NCBI RefSeq assembly: GCF_007994225.1
Contig: NZ_VLLL01000006.1
Location: forward strand, 620,001 to 684,000
DNA: 64,000 bases
From: Stackebrandtia albiflava
GTDB taxonomy: Bacteria; Actinomycetota; Actinomycetes; Mycobacteriales; Micromonosporaceae
Direction of reading: 5' to 3'
In this document: one piece after another, positions 34,074 through 43,571 of the stretch
Numbering within the stretch: the first letter of the stretch is position 1
Layout: every line of letters starts with the position of its first letter
The notes under the pieces: generated by a model
What the model was told of the DNA's origin: nothing
Seen by the model: the letters and a program-made list of their open reading frames with translations, nothing else
Databases searched by the model: none
Translations under genes and position numbers: made by a program

Positions 34074-36515
34074 TTGGGTAGGGCAGGTGACGCGGTGTCG
34101 GCGTCGGAACGGTCGGGTACGGGGCGGTCACGGAGGCGTGTGCTGTGGAGACTCGGCCGCCTCTCGGTCATCACCGGGATGGTGGCCGCGCTCGGCCTCC
34201 TGCCGTTGCTGGGGGTGTCGGGGCTGGCGTTGAAGGCCGGCGCCGACGGTTTCACCTCACTGCCGGCCGACTTCACGCTTCCCCGGGTGCCGGAGGCGTC
34301 CACCCTCTACGCCTCCGACGGTGAGACCGTCATCGCGACCTTCGGTGACCAGTACCGGATCAACTCCGACTCCGAGGACATCGCCGAGGTGCTCAAACAG
34401 GCGATCGTGGCCGCCGAGGACGCCCGCTTCTACGAACACAACGGCGTCGACTCCAAGGGCATCGTGCGCGCACTGGTGTCGAACTTCTCGTCGGGAGAGG
34501 TCACCGAGGGCGCCTCCACCATCACCATGCAGTACGTCCGGCAGGTGCTGGTGTACACCGCCGAGTCGCCCGACGAGGCCGAGGCGGCCATCGAGACCTC
34601 TCCGGACCGCAAACTCCGCGAGATGCGGTACGCGCTCGCCGTCGAGCAGGCGATGACCAAGGACGAGATCCTCACCGTCTACCTCAACACCGTCTACTTC
34701 GGGCACGGCGCCTACGGCGTCGGATCCGCGGCCCGGGTGTACTTCGGCAAGAACGCCGACGAGCTCGACCTCAACGAGGCCGCCACCCTGGCGGGCCTGG
34801 TGCAGTCGCCCAGCGAGTACGACCCGATCAGCGGCGACGCCGAGGCCGCCAAGGACCGCCGCGACTACGTGCTCGACCGGATGGTGGACGTCGGCACGAT
34901 CGACGCCGCCGAGGCGGCCGAGGTCGCCGCCACGCCGCTGCCGCTCCACCCCGGCACCCTCCCCGGCGACTCGGGAGCCGACGGCAGCGAGTACGGCTTC
35001 TTCGCCGACTACTTCGAATCCTGGTGGTCACGGCAGGAGCAGTTCGGCTCCACCGTCCAGGAACGGCTCGCGCTGCTCAACGGCGGCGGCTACCACATCG
35101 TCTCCTCACTCGACGTCGGACTGCAGAAGGCGGCGGAGGACGCCATCGCCGCGCAGCAGCCGAAGGACTCGCCGTACGCCCTGGGCTCGGTCGTGGTCGA
35201 GCCGGGAACCGGCCAGGTCAAGGTGATGGCGGTGAACCGCAACTACTCGGCCGACACCGAGGACAACGGCGACGGGAACTACCCCAACACCACCAACCCG
35301 CTGCTGTCGGGCGGCAGCGACTTCCACGGTTACCAGGCCGGTTCCACGTTCAAGATGTTCACGATGCTCGCCGCGCTGGAAGCGGGCATGAACCTGGACA
35401 CCGCGATCTACTCACCGCATCGCTACACCTCCCAGTACTTCGGCGGCGGCGGGACCTCCTCGTGCGGCGTCTACTGGTGCCCCAGCAACGACAACACCTC
35501 CATGACCGGCACGCACAACATGTGGACGGCGTTCGGACGGTCCGTCAACACGTACTTCGTCCAGTTGGAGGAACGGGTCGGCGCCGACAAGGCCGTCGAG
35601 ATGGCGGAGCGGCTGGGCCTGGAATGGACCACCGACGTGGACCGCACCCAGGCGGCGGCCGCCGTCGACTGGGGTTCGTTCACCCTCGGCGTCGCGTCGG
35701 TGACCCCGTTGCAGATGGCCGCCGCGTACGCGGCGCTCGCCGCCGACGGTGAGTACGCCGAACCCACGCCGATCGCCGAGTTGCGCGACTTCAACGGCGC
35801 CGACGTCACCCCCGAGCCGCGCACCGAGCAGGTTCTGGAACCCGATGTCGCCCGCGCCGCCGTCGACGCCGCCCGTTGCACCACCGGTTACGGGGCCGCC
35901 TCGGGCGCCTGCGCCGGCGGCACCGCCGGTCAGGTCGCCGGAATCGTGGGAGGCCCGGTCGCGGGCAAGACCGGCACCACCGACGGCGATTCGACGGCGT
36001 GGTTCACCGGGTTCACCCCGAACCTGGCCGTGGCGTCCTTCATGGCCGACCCCGACGACCCGGGCAACCTGCTGCAGCCGTGGATGACGTCGATGCCGAC
36101 GAACGTGTCGGCGCAGGTCCTGGCGGCGGGTTGGCGGGCCGACCCGTCCGGTGAGTTCACGCCGCCACAGGAACTGGTCGGCAACGGTTTCAACACCGGG
36201 ATCGGTCAGCCGCCCGGCGACGGGGACGAACCCGGTGACGGACCGGGTGACGACACCACCGACCCCGGCGACACCGGGGACGACGAGGATCCCACCGAAC
36301 CCGTCGAACCCGGCGGGCCGGACGACCCCGGAAACCCGGGCGGACCACCCGGCGACCTCCCGGGCCTGTTCGGAAGGCGACAGACGGGCTTAGAGGCCGT
36401 CTCTTATAGCTCCAATCACATCAAGGAGCTCTCAGCCGGTCAGCCGGACGCGCCGGGCGTCGCCGACGCCGCCGGTTCGGTCTTGCGGTCGTCGGCGCGG
36501 CGGGACTTCTTCTGA
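34074..36515 (+). CDS. Class A penicillin-binding protein (PBP1A type)
   Basis: A bifunctional peptidoglycan polymerase. A single membrane segment near residues 25-45 is followed by a GT51 glycosyltransferase (EDARFYEHNGVD, STITMQYVRQ) and the transpeptidase with SxxK in QAGSTFKMF, SVN in GRSVNTYF and KTGTT. A low-complexity Pro/Gly/Asp tail follows. The TTG at 34074, seven bases after GGAGG, is the best start. The final about 45 residues (RRQTGLEAVSYSSNHIKE...) read through hairpin DNA and run antisense to the end of the VOC gene; they look acquired rather than ancestral. Confidence 0.92.
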   Translation: MGRAGDAVSASERSGTGRSRRRVLWRLGRLSVITGMVAALGLLPLLGVSGLALKAGADGFTSLPADFTLPRVPEASTLYASDGETVIATFGDQYRINSDSEDIAEVLKQAIVAAEDARFYEHNGVDSKGIVRALVSNFSSGEVTEGASTITMQYVRQVLVYTAESPDEAEAAIETSPDRKLREMRYALAVEQAMTKDEILTVYLNTVYFGHGAYGVGSAARVYFGKNADELDLNEAATLAGLVQSPSEYDPISGDAEAAKDRRDYVLDRMVDVGTIDAAEAAEVAATPLPLHPGTLPGDSGADGSEYGFFADYFESWWSRQEQFGSTVQERLALLNGGGYHIVSSLDVGLQKAAEDAIAAQQPKDSPYALGSVVVEPGTGQVKVMAVNRNYSADTEDNGDGNYPNTTNPLLSGGSDFHGYQAGSTFKMFTMLAALEAGMNLDTAIYSPHRYTSQYFGGGGTSSCGVYWCPSNDNTSMTGTHNMWTAFGRSVNTYFVQLEERVGADKAVEMAERLGLEWTTDVDRTQAAAAVDWGSFTLGVASVTPLQMAAAYAALAADGEYAEPTPIAELRDFNGADVTPEPRTEQVLEPDVARAAVDAARCTTGYGAASGACAGGTAGQVAGIVGGPVAGKTGTTDGDSTAWFTGFTPNLAVASFMADPDDPGNLLQPWMTSMPTNVSAQVLAAGWRADPSGEFTPPQELVGNGFNTGIGQPPGDGDEPGDGPGDDTTDPGDTGDDEDPTEPVEPGGPDDPGNPGGPPGDLPGLFGRRQTGLEAVSYSSNHIKELSAGQPDAPGVADAAGSVLRSSARRDFF
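36408..36430. terminator. Hairpin near the PBP 3' end
   Basis: AGCTCC (36408-36413) and GGAGCT (36425-36430) with loop aatcacatcaa. It lies inside the last codons of the PBP frame and just after the stop of the convergent VOC gene. Confidence 0.45.
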
Positions 36516-36937
36516 CCGCGTACGGGCCGCCGGGCCGGGCGCTTCGGCGCCGGTGCTGGCTTCTGCGCCGGCGCCTCCTCGTCCTCGGCGGGCACCGCCG
36601 AACCGAACCGGATCAGGTTCCCGTCGCCGTCGATGAAGGCGCCCTCGCGCATCCCGTAGCCCGTGGTCGTCGGTGCGATGAGCTGACCGGGACCGCCCTC
36701 CCACTCGCGGCACAGCGCGTCGGCGTCGTCTACGTACAGGTAGACGGCCACCTGCGAGCGCGCCGGATCGGTCTCGGGCACCTTCGCCAGGTGCAGCGCG
36801 ACATGACCGCGCCGCGCGTAGGCGTAGTCGCCGCCCTCGTGCGGTGTCACGGTGAAACCGAGCCGGCTGTAGTCGGTCAACGCCGATTCGAGGTCCTCGA
36901 CCGGCAGGATGGGTACCGCTGACGTGAACTCCACCAT
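36440..36937 (-). CDS. VOC (glyoxalase/bleomycin-resistance) family protein
   Basis: A 165-residue protein with one VOC-type domain: ILPVEDLESALTDYSRLGFTV, HVALHLAKV with His, and GYGMREGAFIDGDGNLIRFG with late Asp/Glu, the usual metal and fold motifs. Members include glyoxalases, dioxygenases and drug-binding proteins; nothing here decides which. The C-terminal about 45 residues (Pro-, Lys- and Arg-rich) are disordered. It overlaps the 3' end of the convergent PBP gene by 76 bp. Start ATG 36937 (MVEFTSAV). Confidence 0.85.
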   Translation of the reverse strand: MVEFTSAVPILPVEDLESALTDYSRLGFTVTPHEGGDYAYARRGHVALHLAKVPETDPARSQVAVYLYVDDADALCREWEGGPGQLIAPTTTGYGMREGAFIDGDGNLIRFGSAVPAEDEEAPAQKPAPAPKRPARRPVRGQKKSRRADDRKTEPAASATPGASG

Positions 36938-37008
36938 GTACCCACCATAGGCGCCTCCGCCTGCGCGGACACCGGATCCGGGATCCCGGTCCGGGCCGCC
37001 GCGGACCG

Positions 37009-37863
37009 TCACACCAGGACCGACGAGATCGCCTCGGACAACCGGGTGGTGTCGCGTCCGATGAGCCGGTGCAGTTGCGGCCCGACGACGTCGAGGTCGC
37101 CGCGTGCGATGCCCGCGTCCCAGTCGGCGTACAGCTCGGCGGCCGACTCCGGGACCCCGGCGTCGACGAGCCGCTTGACGTGCTCGGACGAGGACAGGTC
37201 CGAGTAGATGACGGGCTTCCCGCTCACCCGGGTGACCTCGGTGGCCAGTTCGTTCATGGTGAATCCGAGGTCGCCGGCCAGTTCGTAGACCGCGCCCGCG
37301 TGCCCGTCGCCGGAGAGCACCACGGCGGCGGCCTCGGCGTAGTCCCGGCGGGACGCGGCGGCGACCCGCCCGTCTCCGGCGCTGCCCAGGTGGACGCCGG
37401 TGGCCAGGTCGGTGGCCAGGTTGTCGGTGTAGTTCTCCAGGTACCAGCCGTTGCGCAGGATGACCGCCGGCAGTCCGGCGGCGGCGACGGCCTGCTCGGT
37501 GCGCCGGTGGTCGATGGCCAGGCCGATCCCGGACTGGTCGGCGCGCAACATGCTCGTGTAGGCGAACAGTTCCACGTCGGCGTTGACGGCGGCGGTGACG
37601 ACGTTGCGGTGTTCGTTGAACCGGTTCCGCGCCGAGTCTGAGGAGATCAACAGGATGCGGTCGGCGCCGGCGAAGGCGGTCCGGAGGCTGTCGGGGTCGG
37701 TGTATTCGGCGTGGCGGATCCTGACGTCCAGGTCGGACAGCGCGACCGCCCGCGCGGGATTGCGGACGGTCGCCACGATGTCGCCCGCGGCCACCCCCCT
37801 CGCGATGAGCTGCGAGACGACTAGCCGGCCGAGCCGGCCGGAGGCTCCGGTGACGACGATCAT
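37009..37863 (-). CDS. NmrA/QOR2-like NAD(P)-binding oxidoreductase
   Basis: A 284-residue atypical short-chain dehydrogenase. The Rossmann motif is VTGASGRLGRLV at the start; a SILLISS-type core segment and RNGWYLENY later are as in NAD(P)H:quinone oxidoreductase 2 (QOR2) and NmrA-like proteins. Reaction therefore probably NAD(P)H-dependent reduction or redox sensing; no active-site Tyr-x3-Lys is seen. Strong RBS GGGGAGG precedes ATG 37863; the frame is open upstream but not protein-like. Confidence 0.82.
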   Translation of the reverse strand: MIVVTGASGRLGRLVVSQLIARGVAAGDIVATVRNPARAVALSDLDVRIRHAEYTDPDSLRTAFAGADRILLISSDSARNRFNEHRNVVTAAVNADVELFAYTSMLRADQSGIGLAIDHRRTEQAVAAAGLPAVILRNGWYLENYTDNLATDLATGVHLGSAGDGRVAAASRRDYAEAAAVVLSGDGHAGAVYELAGDLGFTMNELATEVTRVSGKPVIYSDLSSSEHVKRLVDAGVPESAAELYADWDAGIARGDLDVVGPQLHRLIGRDTTRLSEAISSVLV

Positions 37864-38043
37864 GCTGGACCTCCCCATGTGACGACTGACTGCTGAAACC
37901 CCACCCGGTGTCGTGCCCCCTCGGTGGCTCCGCCGCCCGCCGTCGAAGCGCCGCGACGCGGGACCACCCAGCAACCAGGATCACCCATCGCGCCGGGTTT
38001 GGTCGCGGCTCGGCGCAATTGCCCGCGACGCGACCCCCGGTCC

Positions 38044-38081
38044 GGTACGGGCGGAACCGCCGCGACGGTCCCGCCCGTACC
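38044..38081 (-). terminator. Hairpin terminator of the ABC exporter operon
   Basis: GGTACGGGCGG (38044-38054) pairs perfectly with CCGCCCGTACC (38071-38081), immediately after the permease stop at 38084. Confidence 0.8.
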
Positions 38082-38083
38082 GT

Positions 38084-39673
38084 TCAGCCGACGTCGCGGC
38101 GACGGAATCCGGCCAGTCCCGCGACGGTCATGGCCGCCGCGACACCGACCAGCCACAGCACCGGGGTGAGACGCGGGTCTTCTCCCGGTATCTGCGGAAT
38201 GTGGGTGAACGGCGACAGGTCGAGCGCCCACTGCGGCAGGCGCAGGGCGGCCCCGAGTTGGCCGAACACCAGGCAGAGCGTCAACGCGACCCAGGTCAGG
38301 CCGAGCAGGCGCGGCGCCAGGCCGAACAGCAGGACGGCCAGTCCGGTCAGGACCCAGATCGCGGGGAGTTGCACGGCCAGTCCCGCCGCGACCTGTGAGA
38401 CCGCGGTCCCGAAGTCGTCGACGACGGCGCCGTAGGACAGTGCCATGGTCACGCCTCCGGCCGCCATCACGACCGCCGGCCCGAGGTACGCGAACAGCAG
38501 GTGACCGGTGGTCCAGCCGAGCCGGCTCACACCGGTGGCGAGCAGCTGTTCGGCGCGCAGGCCGGTCTCCTCGGCACGCGGTTTCAACGCGGCCTGGATC
38601 CCGTACCCGGCGGCGACGAGTCCGAGGATTCCCAGCATCGAGGCGATGAACGCCTCGGTGATCTCGTCGCTGCCGCCCATCTGCATGATGACCTGCTGCA
38701 TGAACTCGCTGCTGTCGAGCATGTCCTGGACGCCGTCGACCATGGAACCGAGCATCAGCCCGAGCGCCGCGAAGCCGATCGACCACCCCAACAGGCCGGC
38801 CCGCTGCAACCGCCACGCCAGTCCCGTCGGGTGTGACAGGCCGGGTCCGGCTTCGGCGCGGCCGAGCCGGGTGGGCAGTACTCCCGCCTCGACGTCGCGG
38901 TGGGACTGCAACAGGAACGCGGCGGCGGTGAGCAGCAGCGTGGCCGCGGCGGGAAGCGCGAGGACCGCCCAGTCGTCGTCGGCGTAGGGCTGGAGCTGCT
39001 GGAGCCACCCGACGGGGCTCGCCCAGGTCGCCCAGGTGGCGTCGGGATCGAGGTCGCCGGTCATCCGCAGCGCGAACGCGGCGCCCAGTACGAGGAAGAA
39101 CATGCCCCTCGCGCTGCCGGCGCCCCTGGTGAGCTGGGCGCAGACCGCCGCGACCGCGGCGAAGACGACACCTCCGGCGGCGTACTGCGCGCCGAGGAGC
39201 AGCGAGCCGGCGACCGCCTCGTCCTGTCCGATCATGCTGGCGGCGGCGAGCGCGCCGGTCGCCAGGCTCGCGAGCGTGACGACGACGAGGGCCGCGGTCA
39301 GGCCGGCCTGCCGGCCCACGACGGTGGAACCGAGCAGTTCCCGGCGGCCGGCCTCCTCGTCGGTCCGGGTGTGGCGGATGACGGTCACGGCGGTGACGAT
39401 GCCCAGTAGGACGGGCATCATGCTGCCCCGCCAGGCGACCAGTCCGCCGATGCTGGAGTCGAACACCCGGCCCAGCAGGGCGGTGAAGGCGGGGGTGTTC
39501 TCGATGAGGCCGACCGCGGCGTCCCGGTCGGCCTGCGTGGGCCACACCTCGGTGATGCCCGGCGCCAGGGCGGCGGGTATCGCGCCGAAGAAGACGATCC
39601 ACACCGGCAGCAGGAACCTGTCCCGCCGCAGGATGAACCGGATGAGTCCGCCGGTGCCGGTGAGTGAGGTCAT
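38084..39673 (-). CDS. ABC-2-type exporter permease
   Basis: A 529-residue membrane protein with about 12 helices in two similar halves, as in actinobacterial drug exporter permeases of the ABC-2 type, some of which confer polyketide resistance. Its ATG overlaps the stop of the ATPase gene (ATGA), so the two are translated together. The ATPase and permease probably form an exporter whose substrate is unknown. Control is likely by the divergent GbsR/MarR-type regulator at 40660. Confidence 0.88.
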   Translation of the reverse strand: MTSLTGTGGLIRFILRRDRFLLPVWIVFFGAIPAALAPGITEVWPTQADRDAAVGLIENTPAFTALLGRVFDSSIGGLVAWRGSMMPVLLGIVTAVTVIRHTRTDEEAGRRELLGSTVVGRQAGLTAALVVVTLASLATGALAAASMIGQDEAVAGSLLLGAQYAAGGVVFAAVAAVCAQLTRGAGSARGMFFLVLGAAFALRMTGDLDPDATWATWASPVGWLQQLQPYADDDWAVLALPAAATLLLTAAAFLLQSHRDVEAGVLPTRLGRAEAGPGLSHPTGLAWRLQRAGLLGWSIGFAALGLMLGSMVDGVQDMLDSSEFMQQVIMQMGGSDEITEAFIASMLGILGLVAAGYGIQAALKPRAEETGLRAEQLLATGVSRLGWTTGHLLFAYLGPAVVMAAGGVTMALSYGAVVDDFGTAVSQVAAGLAVQLPAIWVLTGLAVLLFGLAPRLLGLTWVALTLCLVFGQLGAALRLPQWALDLSPFTHIPQIPGEDPRLTPVLWLVGVAAAMTVAGLAGFRRRDVG

Positions 39674-40572
39674 TTCCCGGCTCCGGCGACGTCGTCGGAG
39701 TAGTGGCGCATGAACAGTTCCTCCAGCGTGGGGGGTCGGCTGGTGAGGCCGGCGACGCCGATGCCGACGAGCCGGGTGAGGGTGTCGTTGAGCCGTGGCG
39801 TGTCGACTTCGAAGCTGACCCGGTCGCCCTCGACGACGAGGTCGTGGACGCCGGGGAGGTCCGCGATGCCGTCGGGGGAGCCGGTGAGTTCGGCGCGGAT
39901 GGAGGTCCTGGTCAGATGGCGTAGTTGCGTGAGGGTCCCGGATTCGACGATGCGGCCACTGCGGATGATGCTGACCCGGTCGCACAGCGCCTCCACCTCG
40001 GACAGGATGTGGCTGGACAGCAGTACGGTGCGGCCCCGGTCGCGTTCCTCGACGATGCACTCCCGGAACACCGCCTCCATGAGCGGGTCGAGTCCGGCGG
40101 TGGGTTCGTCGAGCAGGAGGAGTTCGACGTCGCTGGCCAGGGCGGCGACCAGGGCCACCTTCTGGCGGTTGCCCTTGGAGTAGGTGCGTCCCTTCTTGCG
40201 GGGGTCGAGGTCGAAGCGGTCGAGCAGTTCGGCGCGCCGCTTGGGGTCGAGGCCGCCTCGGAGGCGTCCGAGCAGGTCGATCACCTCGCCGCCGGACAGG
40301 CTCGGCCACAGGTTCACGTCGCCGGGGACGTAGGCGAGGCGGCGGTGGAGTGTCACGGCGTCGCGCCACGGGTCGCCGTCGAGGAGACGCGCCTCGCCGG
40401 AGTCGGCGCGGAGCAGGCCGAGCAGGATGCGGATGGTGGTGGACTTCCCCGCGCCGTTCGGACCCAGGAAGCCGTGTACCTCTCCCTTCGCCACCTGCAG
40501 GTTCAGGCCGTCGAGGGCGTGGGTGGAGCCGAACCGCTTGGCGAGGTTCTTCGTGGTTATGGCGTGTTCCAT
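39670..40572 (-). CDS. ABC transporter ATP-binding protein
   Basis: A 300-residue ATPase of the DrrA/CcmA type. Walker [10 protein letters not shown], Walker [13 protein letters not shown], a SGGE motif in SLSGGEV, and a C-terminal extension with an SxxE-type segment. Start ATG 40572; a TTG at 40581 would add three residues. It overlaps its permease by 4 bp. A 16-bp palindrome separates it from the divergent regulator. Confidence 0.92.
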   Translation of the reverse strand: MEHAITTKNLAKRFGSTHALDGLNLQVAKGEVHGFLGPNGAGKSTTIRILLGLLRADSGEARLLDGDPWRDAVTLHRRLAYVPGDVNLWPSLSGGEVIDLLGRLRGGLDPKRRAELLDRFDLDPRKKGRTYSKGNRQKVALVAALASDVELLLLDEPTAGLDPLMEAVFRECIVEERDRGRTVLLSSHILSEVEALCDRVSIIRSGRIVESGTLTQLRHLTRTSIRAELTGSPDGIADLPGVHDLVVEGDRVSFEVDTPRLNDTLTRLVGIGVAGLTSRPPTLEELFMRHYSDDVAGAGK

Positions 40573-40592
40573 GCTTTTCAAGCTACACTAGT

Positions 40593-40608
40593 TTCACAAG
40601 TTTGTGAA
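40593..40608. promoter_or_regulatory. Palindromic operator between exporter and regulator
   Basis: TTCACAA-GT-TTGTGAA at 40593-40608 is a perfect 7-bp inverted repeat with 2-base spacer, in an A/T-rich segment of the 87-bp divergent gap. It fits a dimeric MarR/GbsR-type regulator site. Confidence 0.6.
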
Positions 40609-40659
40609 TATTCACCGGCACGTAAAATCGCTTCCAAGCCGACGAGGGAGAGCGAGATC

Positions 40660-41187
40660 ATGTCCGCAACAGCACCGGCCACCCGCGACGAGACCGCCGT
40701 ACGCGGATTCATCGAGACCTATTCCGCCATGATGGCCGACTACGGCCTTCCCCGGATGGCGGCACGTGTCATGGCGGCGGAACTCGCCGCCGAGGAGGAC
40801 GCGCTCACCGCCGCCGACCTGGCCGAACGCCTGGGAGCCAGCCCCGCCGCGATCTCCAACGCACTCAAGTACCTGACCCACATCGGATTCCTGATCCGGG
40901 AGTCCGTGCCGAACTCACGCCGCGACCTGTACCGCGTGGCCGAACAGGACTGGTACACGCTGAGCCTGCTCAAGAGCGGACGGTTCAAGGAACTCGCCGA
41001 CGCGGCCGGCAACGGCGTCGAGGCCGTCGGCGGACCCGACACCGTGGCCGGCAAGCGGCTGGGCGACGTGCACGACTTCTACCGCTTCATCCACGACCAG
41101 ATGCCGATCCTCATGGAACGCTGGACCGAGAGCCGCCAGGACCCGCCGGTGTCGTCGCCGCACGTCGATGATGTGACGGCACATTGA
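40660..41187 (+). CDS. GbsR/MarR family transcriptional regulator
   Basis: A 175-residue winged-helix regulator. HTH at about residues 45-85 (LTAADLAERLGASPAAISNALKYLTHIGFLIRES), with the RDLYRVAEQDWYTL wing as in GbsR-like regulators often paired with ABC-2 exporters. RBS GAGGGAG precedes ATG 40660. It diverges from the exporter operon across a perfect palindrome, so it probably represses that operon and itself in response to a drug-like ligand. Confidence 0.88.
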   Translation: MSATAPATRDETAVRGFIETYSAMMADYGLPRMAARVMAAELAAEEDALTAADLAERLGASPAAISNALKYLTHIGFLIRESVPNSRRDLYRVAEQDWYTLSLLKSGRFKELADAAGNGVEAVGGPDTVAGKRLGDVHDFYRFIHDQMPILMERWTESRQDPPVSSPHVDDVTAH

Positions 41188-41246
41188 CGCATCGGCCGCC
41201 GAGCTGATGGATCGATGTATTGCCATACTCACTCGGCACTCCACCG

Positions 41247-41272
41247 CCCCGGGGCAGACCGCCCCGGGGTTT
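41247..41272 (+). terminator. Hairpin terminator after the regulator
   Basis: CCCCGGGG (41247-41254), loop cagaccg, CCCCGGGG (41262-41269), then TTT. Both arms are self-palindromic. Confidence 0.7.
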
Positions 41273-41332
41273 CGCGTATCACCGCACGAAACGGGATGGA
41301 CCGCTTCACCACCTCGCCGGTAGCCTCCCGCC

Positions 41333-42139
41333 ATGACGACACCACCGCCCGCCGAGGTGCTCCGCGCCTTCGATGCCACCGGTACGGCCCGGCCGGTGAC
41401 GGGAGGGCAGGGCGTCACCTGGCGGGCCGATGACGTGATCCTGAAACCGACGTGGAATCCCGCCGAGACGCGCTGGCGGGCCGGTGTCCTCGCCGAACTG
41501 CCCGACACCGCCGACTTCCGGGTCGCCCGCCCGGTTCCGGCGACGACCGGGGACGGCACCGACTGGGTCCACGGGGGTTGGGAGGGCTGGCACGTCGCGC
41601 GCGGCCGCGAGGATCCGCACCGGGTGGACGACGCCGTCGCCACCGGACTCGCGTTCCACGCGGCACTGCGGCGGATCGACCGCCCCGGGTTCCTCGACCT
41701 GCGAGACGACCCGTGGAGCCGCGCCGACCGGATCGCCTGGGGAGAGGAACCCGCCCCCATGGCCGACCCGCTGCTCGACGCGATCCTCGCCGATTGCCGC
41801 CCGGTGCGGCTGCCGTCGCAGGCGGTGCATCCCGACCTGCTGGGCAACCTGCTCTACGCCGACGGGCTGCCACCCGCCGTCATCGACTGGCCGCCGTACT
41901 GGCGCCCGGTGGAGTGGGCCGCCGCTGTCGCGGTCGTCGACGCCCGGTGTTGGTACGACGCCGACACCGGCGTGATCGACCGGTGGTCCCGGTTGCCGGC
42001 CTGGCCGCAGATGTTGCGCCGGGCGCTCGCCTTCAGATACGCCACCGACCTGTTGCGAGCACCGGACGGGCGGGCCTCGGCCGAATCACGGCGGGTACAC
42101 GGAGACCTGGCCACCCTCCTGGCGGCCCGGGGCGGTTGA
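41333..42139 (+). CDS. Aminoglycoside phosphotransferase-like kinase family protein
   Basis: A 268-residue protein of the actinobacterial family I know as TIGR02569 (APH-like fold). The end has VHPDLLGNLLYADGLPPAVIDW, matching the HxDxxxxN catalytic loop and the following ID(W/F) metal motif of kinases. An N-terminal glycine loop (GGQGVTWRADD) is also kinase-like. Substrate unknown; antibiotic resistance should not be assumed. It ends 6 bp before the convergent BNR lipoprotein gene. Confidence 0.78.
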   Translation: MTTPPPAEVLRAFDATGTARPVTGGQGVTWRADDVILKPTWNPAETRWRAGVLAELPDTADFRVARPVPATTGDGTDWVHGGWEGWHVARGREDPHRVDDAVATGLAFHAALRRIDRPGFLDLRDDPWSRADRIAWGEEPAPMADPLLDAILADCRPVRLPSQAVHPDLLGNLLYADGLPPAVIDWPPYWRPVEWAAAVAVVDARCWYDADTGVIDRWSRLPAWPQMLRRALAFRYATDLLRAPDGRASAESRRVHGDLATLLAARGG

Positions 42140-42145
42140 GCCCGG

Positions 42146-43297
42146 TCACCGGTCGCGGATCCACAGTTCGTCGCCCACCAGGAAGGCGATCCGGCCGTCC
42201 GCGAGTACCGTGCCCCGGGCCTGGCCACCGGCCGCGCACGGCATCGGGTAGTCGGACCAGTCGCCGTCTCGCCAGCGCAGACCGGTGACGGGGCAGTCGC
42301 GGGCGGTGGGCGACTCCACCGTGACCACGACGTCCCCCGCGGCCGTCGTCACCCCGGCGGTCAACGCGCCCGCCCCCTCGGGGTCCACCGGTGTCCATTC
42401 GACGCCGTCGGTGGAGGACAGTGCCCTCCCGGTCGCGTCCGACTCGTCCGAGCCGAGCGCGAGGAACCCGCCGGGGTGGGCGAGCAGGGTGGTGAGCCGG
42501 AACCCGGGCACCGCCCCGTTCGAGGCCGCTTCCCAGGTCTCGCCGTCGTCGGTGGAGCGCCACAGCAACAACGCCGTCCCGCCGGAGGCCGACGTGCCGT
42601 GGCCGGCGGCGACGAGGGTCCCGTCGGAGGCGGCGGCGACCCGGCGGGCGTCGGTCGTGTCGTATCCGCGCGGTGAGGGCATGTCGACCGGCCGCCACGC
42701 CTCCCCGGCGTCGCCGGCGAGCCACGCGGCGGCGGCGCCGTCACGCGCCCCGAGGATCACGAGCCCTTCACCGGCGGGGGAGATCGCCAGCGCGGCCTGG
42801 CTGCTGCCGTCGCGCGCCAGGCGGGCGGTCACCTTCCACCGTCCGTCGCCGTCGCGGTGGGCGACCAGCCCGGCGGTCTGCTTGTCGGTCTTGTCGAGCC
42901 CGTTCCCGACGGCCAGGAGCGTGCCGTCGTCGAGGGCGATGACGTCGGCGAGGCTGGTGCCGGGGTCCATGTCGGTGGTCGCCTGCCACTGTCCGCTGAA
43001 CTGCGCGCAGTCGCGGGCGGCGGTCCAGACCTTCCCCACCTGGCTCTGTCCCCGGTGGTCGGTGCCCACGACGGTCAGGCAACCGGCCGGGTCGGCCACG
43101 ACGTCTCCGACCTGCGCGACCGGTGAGGCCCCGGCCGTGGTGAGGGCCTGGACGTGGCCCACCCAGCCTTCGGCGGCCACGACGGTGGCGACCTCGGCGG
43201 TGGGCTCCTCCGTCGAGGCGGCGCATCCGGTGAGTGCCGTCAGCACGCCGCAGACCACGGCGACCGGGCCGATGGACACGCGTCTTGCGGAGGGCAC
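42146..43297 (-). CDS. Lipoprotein with BNR/exo-alpha-sialidase-like repeats
   Basis: A 383-residue protein with a signal peptide and lipobox (LTALTGCAAS), so surface-anchored. The rest is rich in Trp-Ser-Asp patterns such as WRSTDDGETWEA and SSTDGVEWTP, typical Asp-box turns of a beta-propeller of the sialidase/BNR type. No catalytic residues of a sialidase can be pointed out, so a binding role or enzyme role cannot be told apart. ATG 43297. Confidence 0.82.
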   Translation of the reverse strand: MPSARRVSIGPVAVVCGVLTALTGCAASTEEPTAEVATVVAAEGWVGHVQALTTAGASPVAQVGDVVADPAGCLTVVGTDHRGQSQVGKVWTAARDCAQFSGQWQATTDMDPGTSLADVIALDDGTLLAVGNGLDKTDKQTAGLVAHRDGDGRWKVTARLARDGSSQAALAISPAGEGLVILGARDGAAAAWLAGDAGEAWRPVDMPSPRGYDTTDARRVAAASDGTLVAAGHGTSASGGTALLLWRSTDDGETWEAASNGAVPGFRLTTLLAHPGGFLALGSDESDATGRALSSTDGVEWTPVDPEGAGALTAGVTTAAGDVVVTVESPTARDCPVTGLRWRDGDWSDYPMPCAAGGQARGTVLADGRIAFLVGDELWIRDR

Positions 43298-43467
43298 CCG
43301 CCGAGCCTATTCGCTTCCGGTGGGCCCCGGCGTGCCCGGGTTGCGGCCACGAAGGCGCCACGGACCGGCGTCGTCGCCGGTGGGCGGCGGCGAACCGGTT
43401 GCCCGGGTGAGGTTCCGCCGACGTAGCGTCGCGACGCGACGGGTGACTCCGGGCGGGAATGTGCTGC

Positions 43468-43502
43468 TTGACACACCGCACCGAAACCGTTAAGCATCTT
43501 AA
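43468..43502 (+). promoter_or_regulatory. Promoter and inverted repeat upstream of the AraC gene
   Basis: TTGACA (43468-43473), 17-base spacer, TAAGCA (43491-43496) as -35 and -10. A perfect inverted repeat TTAAG-cat-CTTAA (43490-43502) overlaps the -10, so binding there would block transcription. The AraC ATG is about 70 bases downstream. Confidence 0.55.
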
Positions 43503-43571
43503 GAGGTTGTTCCGGTCCCGGGTCCACGACCGGCGACCACCGAAGTCCGGCGCTTCACACGAGGTACACAC

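Noticed and set aside
36399..36408. GTCTCTTATA, similar to the Tn5 mosaic end or sequencing adaptor
   Set aside because: Only ten bases match and the flanks differ, so chance or an old IS fragment is more likely.
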